DNA of 64,000 bases. Origin: Trebonia sp963773105 (GTDB lineage Bacteria; Actinomycetota; Actinomycetes; Streptosporangiales; Streptosporangiaceae). Numbering within the stretch: the stretch's first letter is position 1; the number at the start of each line of letters is the position of its first letter. The notes below the pieces were generated by a model. The model saw only the letters and a program-made list of their open reading frames with translations. It did not search any database and was not told the origin of the DNA. The DNA lies in contig CAVZAA010000006.1 in NCBI GenBank assembly GCA_963773105.1, forward strand, positions 1 to 64,000. The letters are read 5' to 3'. Position numbers and translations under genes: made by a program. Of the stretch, positions 56,484-64,000 are shown piece by piece.

Positions 56484-58029
56484 ATGGACGAGCCGGAAGA
56501 GAACGGGCGCGACCCCGGACGCGACTCGCTGCACCTCGACGCGCTCGCGGTCAGCGACCGGTTCCGGCTGTTCAACTTCACCCGCCGCGATGATCACCTC
56601 GCCTACCTGTGGGTGCTGCGCGCGCTTGACCGGCTCCGTGCGGTGCACCAGGTGCAGGCGCACTCGGCCGACGTGGCGGTCGCGCTGGCCGAGCTCGCGG
56701 CCGTCCACCAGGACGTCCCGGCCCACCATGACCTGGTGCGAATTCGCGAGCGTCTGGATGCGCTGGCCGACGATCAGATCCTGCACCGGCTCGAGGACGC
56801 GTCGCGGGCGGGCTCGCTCGCGCGCTACCGGAACCGCCAGTCGGTCTACCAGTTCAGCGAGCTTGGCTACCGCGCGTACGCCGCCGTCGAGGACGTGCTC
56901 GCGGCCCGGATCCGCGACGCCAACCTCTCCCGGCTGGTCTTCTCCGACATCCTCGACGACCTGCGCGCCCTCGACCGGGCCACCACGTCAGGGGATCGCG
57001 ATCAGGTCTACCGCCGGCTGTCGCGGCTGGACACAGTCCTGGACGACATGTCCCGCCGCGCGGCCCAGTTCCACTTGACGCTGGCCGAGCTCATGCGCTC
57101 CACCGACACCTCGCCCGAGGCGTTCCTCAAGTACAAGAACGCACTGCTCACCCACATGACCGACTTCATGGCCGAGCTCGACCGGTACCTGCCCCGGCTG
57201 GCCGCCGCGATCGCCGCCATTGACGAGGGCGCGATGCTCGACGCTGGCCGTGGGGGCCGACGACCGGCCGTTCCTGTCCGACGAGGACAAGCACGACGAC
57301 TGGCGCCGCCGCTGGGCCGCGCTGCGCGCCTGGTTCGCCGACGATGACCCCGAGTCCCGCGCCCTGGGTCTGCGCACCGCCACCCGCGCCGCCGTCTCTG
57401 CCGTGATCGCGTTGCTCCGCCAGGTCACCGAGGCGCAGCGCGGCGGCGTTAACCGGTCGTCGCAGCTCCGCCACCTGGCCGAGTGGGTGTACGGGTGCCC
57501 CGACGAGCCGGCCGCGCACGCGCTGATGACGGCCGGGTTCAACCTCCGCACCGCGCGCCACGTTGGCGGCGCGCACGACGACGCCGACCAGATCTCCTCC
57601 CGCGCGACCTGGTGGGAGGCGCCCGGCGTCGACATCTCGGTCACCTTGTTCAGACGGGGCAAGGCCCCGACGCCCGGCGTGCCCCAGCCGGCCAGGAACA
57701 ACCCGGCGGTCAAGGCGGCGCTCGCCCGGCGTCAGGCCGAGCAGCGCGCGGCCGAGCGCGCGGCCGCCCGGTCGCTGCTGGCGGCGGGCCCGCACGACCG
57801 GGTTCTGGACGAGGCCGAGACCCGGGTGCTGCTCCGCCTGCTCACCCTCGCCACCGAGGCGCGCACGGTCGTGGCCGGCCGGCTCGCCACCGCGGCAGGG
57901 GGCAACGACATCCTCACCATGCGCCTGGTGCCGAGCGAGGCCGGCAGCGCCGTCCGCACCCAGCATGGCACCCTGCACCTCCCCGGCTTCGAGCTGCGCC
58001 TTGAACCGGCCGTCGCGGGGCGCAGGTAA
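56484..58029 (+). CDS. jetA: Wadjet-type JetA (DUF2397/TIGR02677), frameshifted
   Basis: About 515 residues. DUF2397 marks: RFRLFNFTRRDDHLAYLWVL, ARYRNRQSVYQFSELGYRAY, FLKYKNALLTHMTDFMAELD, and after a one-base shift near 57240, LRHLAEWVYGCPDEPAAHAL and a C-terminal GTLHLPGFELRLEP. It is the kleisin-type partner of the TIGR02680 ATPase in the Wadjet/MukBEF-like plasmid-defence complex. Start ATG 56484; TATTGT ends 8 bases before it and no ribosome site is present, so translation may be leaderless. Four bases separate it from the next gene. Confidence 0.85.
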
Positions 58030-58033
58030 CCGC

Positions 58034-59515
58034 ATGCCACCGCAGCCAGCCGCCGCCAACATCCAGCTCAGCGACCTGGGCTCGTACCAGCAGGCAGTCC
58101 GCGTCGTGCTCACCAACGACGTGATCACGGCGACGCGGCCGCGTCCCGGCCTGCTTGAGGCGGTGCTGCGCTGGGCCGACCAGCTCAGCAAGGACCTGCG
58201 CGACCACCTCGGCTACACGCTGATCGCGACCACCCGCCAGGTCCGGGTGATCCGCAGGCTCGACGGCCTCGACCCCACGCAGACCACGATCTTCACCGCG
58301 AAATCGGGCCGTTCCTTCGACCGCCGCCGCCTCGCCTACCTCTGCCTCATCCTCGCCTCGTTCCAGCGCTCCCGGGTCGAGGTGAGCCTGGCCGACCTGG
58401 TGCGCGCCTTCACCCCGAGCGCCAACGGGATCGACGGCCTCGGCTTCGACCCGACCGTGTCCGCGCACAAGGGCGCGGTCGTCGACGTCCTCGACTGGCT
58501 GGCCGACCGGGGCGCGCTCCGCCTCTCCGACGGCTCGGCCGACGCGTGGTCCGCCGACACCGAGCGCGGCGACGCCCTCTACGACATCGACCATGACATC
58601 TGCGCGGCGCTGTTCCGCCCCGCCCGTCCGGTCCAGCACCTGACCAGCGCGGCCGGCCTGCTCGACGCGACCTACGTTTCCGCCAAACGCGGGGCGCAGC
58701 GCGAGGCAGCCGCCCAGCGGGCCGCCCGCGCCCTGCTCGAGCACCCGGTCGTCTACTACGCGCAGGTCGAGCCGGAGGTCGCCGAGGCGCTGCGACAGCA
58801 CGGAGTCGCGGAGAACCTGGCCCGCCTCACCGGCCTCGCGGTCGAACGACGCGCCGAGGGCGTGCTGCTCGCCGACGCGGGCGGCCGCTTCACCGACCGC
58901 CCGTTCCCCGGCCGCGGCGGCGCGGTCAACCGCGCGGCCGGCCTGCTGCTGGCCAAGATCGCCGACGTCCTCGAGGATCCCGACGAGGCGCCGCTGCTCC
59001 TGCCCATCCCGGCCGAGGCGACCGACCAGCGTGACCTGCTGGAGAAGATCGATGCCGCGCTTCCGCTGGCAGGGGTGGTCACAGAGCTCGCCTGGTCCGC
59101 CCCGCTGGAAGAAGACCACTACGCCGAACGCGCCCGCGGCGTCGCGGACGCCGTCGACTCGGACGCAAGCCGGGCAGACCCGAGTCGGGCAGACCCGAGC
59201 CGTGCGGACGTCGGCGGCAGGCAGCCCCTCGTCCCCTTCATCGCCGACAGCGGGCTGCGCGCCATGATCAACGACCTGTACGACGAGCTCGGCCCCGCCT
59301 CGTTCACCGTGACCTGGCAGCATGATCCGCGCGGCCTGCTGACCGCGGCGGTCGCGTTCCTGGCCGACCTGCGGCTGCTGCGCCGGGTTGACGCGGGGGT
59401 CCTGGTGCTCCCGGCGGCGGCGCGGTACCGGAATATCAAGGCCGCGCTCCCGGTCCGGCACGCCGAGGGCCAGCTCGCGCTCGACCTGTTCGGCGGTGAC
59501 ATTGACGATGACTGA
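58034..59515 (+). CDS. jetB: Wadjet-type JetB (DUF2398/TIGR02678)
   Basis: 493 residues, winged-helix-rich: YQQAVRVVLTNDVITATRPR, FDRRRLAYLCLILASFQRSR, VEVSLADLVRAF and a C-terminal DPRGLLTAAVAFLADLRLLR with RVDAGVLVLPAAARYRNIKA. This matches the TIGR02678 partner that sits between DUF2397 and TIGR02680 proteins. An Ala/Asp/Pro/Ser repeat (RADPSRADPSRAD) around residue 380 is a lineage insertion. It overlaps the ATPase gene by eight bases (ATGACTGA at 59508-59515). Confidence 0.88.
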   Translation: MPPQPAAANIQLSDLGSYQQAVRVVLTNDVITATRPRPGLLEAVLRWADQLSKDLRDHLGYTLIATTRQVRVIRRLDGLDPTQTTIFTAKSGRSFDRRRLAYLCLILASFQRSRVEVSLADLVRAFTPSANGIDGLGFDPTVSAHKGAVVDVLDWLADRGALRLSDGSADAWSADTERGDALYDIDHDICAALFRPARPVQHLTSAAGLLDATYVSAKRGAQREAAAQRAARALLEHPVVYYAQVEPEVAEALRQHGVAENLARLTGLAVERRAEGVLLADAGGRFTDRPFPGRGGAVNRAAGLLLAKIADVLEDPDEAPLLLPIPAEATDQRDLLEKIDAALPLAGVVTELAWSAPLEEDHYAERARGVADAVDSDASRADPSRADPSRADVGGRQPLVPFIADSGLRAMINDLYDELGPASFTVTWQHDPRGLLTAAVAFLADLRLLRRVDAGVLVLPAAARYRNIKAALPVRHAEGQLALDLFGGDIDDD

Positions 59516-62500
59516 CCGGTTCAAGCCGTCCCGGGCCGGCGTGATCAACATCTGGGACTACGTGGACGAGGAGTGGACGTTCGCCGACGGCCGCCTCGCC
59601 CTGCGCGGGCACAACGGCTCGGGCAAGACCAAGGCACTCGAAGTCCTCTTCCCGTTCGTCCTCGACGGAATGGCGGACTCCCGCCGACTCGACCCGTTCT
59701 CCGGCGAGAACAGGACGATGAAGTCCAACCTGCTGTTCCGCGGCCAGGAGTCCGAGTACGGCTACGTCTGGATGGAGTTCGCCCGGGCCCAGGCAGCCCA
59801 GGAGACCGACGGGACCAGTGAAGCCGGCGCCGAGACGGTGACGCTCATCATCGGCATGCGGGCGCACCGGAACACCGACGGCGTGCGGATGTCGTTCTTC
59901 GTCACCGGCAAGCGCGTCGGCGTGGACTTCGGCCTGCTCTCGGCGGATTCCCGCCCGCTGACGGAACGCCAGCTCCGCGTCGTCCTCGAGCCGGACGCCT
60001 GGCGGCGGACCGCGACCGAGTACCGGGACCTGGTCGATAACCGCCTCTTCGGCCTCGGCCGGGAGCGGTACGCCCAGCTCCTTGACCTGCTGCTGGCGCT
60101 GCGGCGCCCGCTGCTGGCGAAGGACCTGGACCCGGCCAAGGTCTCGGACACGCTGACCTCCGGCCTGTCCCCGGTCGACGACGACCTGGTGCAGCAGGCC
60201 GCCAGGGACTTCGAGAACCTCGCCGCCGTGCAGAAGCTCTTCGACGACCTGACCGCCGCCAACGCAGCCGTGGGCGAGTTCAGGACGCACTATGAGGCGT
60301 ACCTCCGTTCCCATGTGAGGTTCGCACTCGACCGGGTGCAGGCGCGGTCCGACGTCGCCGCCGATCACGCGGAGCGGCTGGCGGCGGCGGCCGCCGCCCG
60401 CCGCGTCGCGGTAGCGGCGGAACGGGCCGCCGAGGCCGACCGGGAGACCAGCAGGTCCGAGGGCGAGACCCTGCAGGGCCGCCTGGCGGGCCTGAAGAAC
60501 TCCGAGGAGTACAAGGCCCAGGGCCGGATCGAGGACAAGCGCCGCGAGGTGGCCGCCCGCGCCGCCGAGGTCGCCCGCCAGCGCGACAGCCTGGACCGGG
60601 ATCGGCGCCGACTGACCGACCAGGCCGGCGCGGTCGGCAAGCTCGCCAACCGCGTCGCCGGCAGCCGCGCCGAGGCCGACCGGATCGCCGCCGCCCTGGC
60701 CGACGCCGCCCAGCGCTCCGGCATCGCCGACGACGGCTTCGGCCCGGTTGACGCCGGCGACGAGCTCATCACGACCGCCCGCGCCCGGGTAGCCGCCCGC
60801 CGCGACGACATCGGCGAGATCCGCCGCCTCCTCGAGGCGATTCGCGACGCCAAGGCCAAACGCGCCTACGCCGAGCAGGAGCTGACCCGCAAGGTCGCCG
60901 CCCACGAGCGCCAGCAACACGAAGCCGACACGGCCGCCGCCCGCCTGACGGCCGCCCGCGCAGAAGCGACCGAGACCCTGGCCGCCTGGATCGCCCGCTG
61001 GGCGCCGCCGTCCGACTCGCCCCGGACGGCGGACCCGGTCCCCCTTCCCGTTGACGGACCCGATCTTCCCGGCTATCTGGTCACCGCGGCCGATATCGAC
61101 GCCCTGGCGGAGGTGCTCGAGCGGACCGGCGACCCGGGCGCGGCCAGCCTGTCCGAGGCGTACGACCGCTGCACCGCCGACCGGCAGGCCGCGACCATCA
61201 CCGCCCAGGCCAACCTCGGCGCGGCCCTGCGCGAGGCCCGTCGGCGCCTGACGGACCTGCGCGCAGAGCGCGACGCCATCGCGGCCGAGCAGGACGACGC
61301 GCCCCCCGCCAGTGACCTGCGCCCGGCCACTCGCGACGCCCGTCCCGGCGCCCCGCTCTGGCAGCTCGTCCGGTTCGCCCCCGACGTACCGGACGAGGCC
61401 GCCGCCGCGATTGAGGGTGCCCTGTACGGCGCGGGTCTGCTCACCGCCTGGGTGCACCCAGACCCGGAGCTGACCAGGACCGCGCTCGAAGCCGCCGAAG
61501 CCGACGGCTACCTCATCCCCACCGCCTCTGGAAGCGCCCCCGGCGCTAGCCCCGGTGCAGCCTCAGGCGGTGCGAAGACCCTCGCCGACGTCCTCATCGC
61601 CGAGGATCAAGAGCACGTCCCCGTCGACGTCATCGTCGCCGTGCTCCGCTCCATCACCCTCACTGACGACATCATGGCATCCGGGTCCGACATTCCGGCC
61701 CGCCCGGTTTCCCGCGGCGGCGACTACGTCTTCGGCGACGCGCGCGAGCCCAGGGCCGCCCGCTCCGTGGCGTCCGCCCAGCAGCCCCTCATCTCGACCA
61801 AGGCCCAGTTCAGCTACGGTGTTCACGTCGGTGCACGGCCGAAGCAGGTCCCCGAGTACATCGGCGCGACCAACCGGGCCGACCGCCGTCGCCTACGGCT
61901 GGCCGAGCAGGACGAGCGCATCGCGGCGGCCGCCGGACAGGAGCACGTGCTCGCCGCGCAGGCGGACCGGGCCGCCGCGCTGCACGAGGACTTCCGCCGT
62001 GCCCGCCGCGAGCTCCCCGACACCCGCCCGGTCGCGAAGGCCGCCGAGGCGGCCGGCCGCCAGGCGGCGCTGCTCGCCAGGACCAGGGAAGACGTCGAGC
62101 TAGCGCGGGTAACCCTGGACAGCGGGATCGCCGAGGCGGACGCCAGGACCCGGCAGCTTCGCCACGCCGCCGCCGAGCGCCGCATGCCCACCGACGCGAC
62201 TGACGTCGATGCGATCGCCCGCGCTGCCGCCGAGTTCGAGAACGCCGCGTCCGATCTGCACAAGGAACGCGCCACGCTGGCCCGCGCGGAAGAGGATCTG
62301 GCCGAGCGCACCGAGGCCGTCGAGCGCCAGCGCCAGGAGCAGCTGGAGGCCGAGGCCGCCCTGGCCGAGGCCGAGCGATTCCAGGCCGCCCTCGATGAGG
62401 AGTTCCGCACCCTCGAGGAGGCCCTCCAGACCGACGTTCAGCACGTCCTCGAGCAGATCCGCCAGACCGACCGCGACCTCAAGGCGGCGCAGCACGCGTA

Positions 62501-63995
62501 CGCGCAGCACGAACGGCGCGCCAGGGACGAGCATGACAAGGTCACCGCCGCCGACCGGGACGTGCTCAACGAACGCCAGTCGCTGGCCGACGCGGTCGGC
62601 CAGCTCTTCGATCAGGCCTCCGCGTTCGGTGAGTTCGCCCGGCCCGACCTGCGCCCGCTGCTGAGCGTGGGCACCGCGCTCGGCTGGCCCGACGCCGCCG
62701 CCTGGCCGGACGCCGGACGAGCCAGCGAGGACCTCGCCGGCCGGCTCATCGGCGGCCCGCCCGATCCGAGCGCCCCGTCCGATCCGAGCGCCCAGTCCGA
62801 CCCGGCCGCAGTGGTCAGGAGCGCGCTCCCGGCGGCCGTGACCCAGATCCTCGACGCGTTCGCCGTCGCGACCAGGGGCGGCCGCCAGGTCACCGAGGGA
62901 TCGCTGAAGAACACCGCCGACCGCATGTCGGTCGCCCTCAAGGACTTCACCGACGCGCTCGCCGCCTGCGAGGAGGACTACCGGGTCGACTGGGAGCCCG
63001 GCGCGATCGTCACCGTGCACGTGATCGACGATGAGGGCCGCAAGCCCGTCGCGCAGTTCGCCACCAGGATCGCCGAGCGCGCGGCCGACCAGGGCGTCCT
63101 GCTCGAGGACCGGGAGCGCAAGGTGCTCGAGGACGAGCTGCTCGCCGCGCTGGCCGGCCAGATCCACACCAGGGTCGTCGCCGCCCGCGACCTGACCAGG
63201 AACATGAACGAAGACACCCGGTCCAAGCCGATGTCGTCCGGCATCGCGGTCGGCATCCGCTGGGCTCAGTCAGAGAAGATCACCGACCCTCAGCGCGCGG
63301 CGTCCAGACTCCTGGACCGCGACCTGCCCGGGCCGGAACGCCTGGCCGAGCTCAGGGGCCTGCTTCGCGACATGATCCGCGAGTACCGGGCCGGCCATCC
63401 GCGGGCCACCTACCGGGAGGCCCTCGGCAGCGTGCTCGACTACCGCTCCTGGCACGCCTTCGAGTTGCTGCTCATCCAGCCAGGCGAGGCCGAGGTGCGG
63501 CTGACGAGGGCCAGGCACTCGGTCATGTCCGGCGGCGAGAAGTCGGCCGCGATCCACCTGCCGCTGTTCGCCGCCGCCAACGCCCTCTACTCGAGCGCCA
63601 AGGACCACTGCCCGCGGCTGATCGCTCTCGACGAGGCGTTCGTCGGCATCGACGAGCGGTACAAGCCGGACCTGTTCGGCCTGGCGGTCAAGTTCGATCT
63701 GGACCTGTTCATGACCGGCCACGACCTGTGGGTCACGACCGACACGGTGCCGATGATCGCCCACTACGACCTCTACCACGACAAGGTAACCCGCACCACC
63801 TCCGCGCTCCTCATCCTCTGGGACGGCCAGCAGCTGATCGACGCCACGGCGGGCTACCAGGACAACGACGCCCTCACCACCGAGATCCTGGGCTTCCGTC
63901 CCACCCGCCACACCCCGCTCGGCGTCGACTCGACCCTCTACGCCCCGGCGCTGGGCCCAAGCCCCGAAGACGACGACGAAGACGAAGAGGCATAA
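59508..63995 (+). CDS. jetC: Wadjet-type JetC, SMC-like ATPase (TIGR02680)
   Basis: 1495 residues and intact. The N-terminal ATPase half has Walker A LRGHNGSGKTKALEVLFPFV near residue 38. Two long coiled-coil arms (about 280-500 and 800-1060) surround a hinge-like globular segment rich in APDVPDEAAAAIEG-type sequence. The C-terminal half carries the ABC signature VMSGGEKSAAIHLPLFAAA near 1340, Walker B LIALDEAFVGIDERYKPDLF near 1370 and a final H-switch region GHDLWVTTDTVPMIAHYDL. This is the motor of a condensin-like complex that extrudes small circular DNA for cleavage in Wadjet systems. The nuclease gene (DUF2399/TIGR02679, JetD) should follow directly, beyond the window. Confidence 0.93.
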   Translation: MTDRFKPSRAGVINIWDYVDEEWTFADGRLALRGHNGSGKTKALEVLFPFVLDGMADSRRLDPFSGENRTMKSNLLFRGQESEYGYVWMEFARAQAAQETDGTSEAGAETVTLIIGMRAHRNTDGVRMSFFVTGKRVGVDFGLLSADSRPLTERQLRVVLEPDAWRRTATEYRDLVDNRLFGLGRERYAQLLDLLLALRRPLLAKDLDPAKVSDTLTSGLSPVDDDLVQQAARDFENLAAVQKLFDDLTAANAAVGEFRTHYEAYLRSHVRFALDRVQARSDVAADHAERLAAAAAARRVAVAAERAAEADRETSRSEGETLQGRLAGLKNSEEYKAQGRIEDKRREVAARAAEVARQRDSLDRDRRRLTDQAGAVGKLANRVAGSRAEADRIAAALADAAQRSGIADDGFGPVDAGDELITTARARVAARRDDIGEIRRLLEAIRDAKAKRAYAEQELTRKVAAHERQQHEADTAAARLTAARAEATETLAAWIARWAPPSDSPRTADPVPLPVDGPDLPGYLVTAADIDALAEVLERTGDPGAASLSEAYDRCTADRQAATITAQANLGAALREARRRLTDLRAERDAIAAEQDDAPPASDLRPATRDARPGAPLWQLVRFAPDVPDEAAAAIEGALYGAGLLTAWVHPDPELTRTALEAAEADGYLIPTASGSAPGASPGAASGGAKTLADVLIAEDQEHVPVDVIVAVLRSITLTDDIMASGSDIPARPVSRGGDYVFGDAREPRAARSVASAQQPLISTKAQFSYGVHVGARPKQVPEYIGATNRADRRRLRLAEQDERIAAAAGQEHVLAAQADRAAALHEDFRRARRELPDTRPVAKAAEAAGRQAALLARTREDVELARVTLDSGIAEADARTRQLRHAAAERRMPTDATDVDAIARAAAEFENAASDLHKERATLARAEEDLAERTEAVERQRQEQLEAEAALAEAERFQAALDEEFRTLEEALQTDVQHVLEQIRQTDRDLKAAQHAYAQHERRARDEHDKVTAADRDVLNERQSLADAVGQLFDQASAFGEFARPDLRPLLSVGTALGWPDAAAWPDAGRASEDLAGRLIGGPPDPSAPSDPSAQSDPAAVVRSALPAAVTQILDAFAVATRGGRQVTEGSLKNTADRMSVALKDFTDALAACEEDYRVDWEPGAIVTVHVIDDEGRKPVAQFATRIAERAADQGVLLEDRERKVLEDELLAALAGQIHTRVVAARDLTRNMNEDTRSKPMSSGIAVGIRWAQSEKITDPQRAASRLLDRDLPGPERLAELRGLLRDMIREYRAGHPRATYREALGSVLDYRSWHAFELLLIQPGEAEVRLTRARHSVMSGGEKSAAIHLPLFAAANALYSSAKDHCPRLIALDEAFVGIDERYKPDLFGLAVKFDLDLFMTGHDLWVTTDTVPMIAHYDLYHDKVTRTTSALLILWDGQQLIDATAGYQDNDALTTEILGFRPTRHTPLGVDSTLYAPALGPSPEDDDEDEEA

Positions 63996-64000
63996 AGTCA

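Overview
High-GC actinomycete chromosome. GTG starts are frequent, several starts look leaderless, and the gene content is actinomycete-like: XRE/DUF5753 regulator, DUF2637 protein, MobF relaxase, BTAD regulator, DUF4232 lipoprotein, HipA-like/DUF3037 pair. The Streptosporangiales or a neighbouring lineage is the best guess, from protein style only.

Layout. 1-5.6 kb: 3' end of a type 3-like BREX defence operon (methylase C-terminus, helicase, PglZ, small BrxA-like protein), every gene except pglZ carrying single-base frame breaks; then a broken DUF1643 gene. 6.6-18.6 kb: an integrative mobile element with a MobF relaxase-helicase, HTH proteins, XRE/DUF5753 regulator, DUF2637 membrane protein, excisionase and tyrosine integrase, then a HTH/PIN toxin-antitoxin pair, a decayed second integrase tail and its probable target, tRNA-Ala(GGC). 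18.7-32.5 kb: housekeeping and accessory genes (P1 peptidase, SGNH hydrolase, DUF4232 lipoprotein, haloacetate-dehalogenase-like hydrolase, sirtuin, TANGO2/NRDE protein, two sedolisins, NUDIX, HipA-like kinase plus DUF3037). Two intergenic loci here carry eight copies of a 20-bp near-palindromic repeat. 32.5-37.8 kb: four tandem secreted paralogues, each with seven paired-cysteine repeats. 38-46.6 kb: BASS transporter, VapBC, a HTH-STAND-WD40 protein, fatty-acyl-CoA synthetase and a MoaF-like secreted protein. 46.7-53.3 kb: two tiny paralogous genes with near-identical promoters bearing 11-bp-period direct repeats, and beside one of them a BTAD/AAA regulator that could bind them. 53.3-64 kb: a degenerate superfamily-1 helicase, an amber-interrupted gene and a Wadjet-type condensin-like defence operon (DUF2397, DUF2398, TIGR02680 ATPase) cut just before the expected nuclease gene.

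How it fits together. The window is a defence and mobility neighbourhood: BREX remnant, Wadjet, STAND ATPase and at least six toxin-antitoxin loci or remnants around a tRNA-targeted integrative element. About twenty apparent frame breaks, mostly single-base and many in short homopolymers, are spread over both accessory and ordinary genes. Much of the apparent decay may therefore be indel error in the assembly; a few lesions (truncated VapCs, dead helicase motifs, integrase tail, in-frame stops) cannot be explained that way. The best candidates for something undescribed are the SARP-like two-promoter regulon of tiny proteins, the seven-repeat secreted cluster and the dead helicase beside Wadjet.
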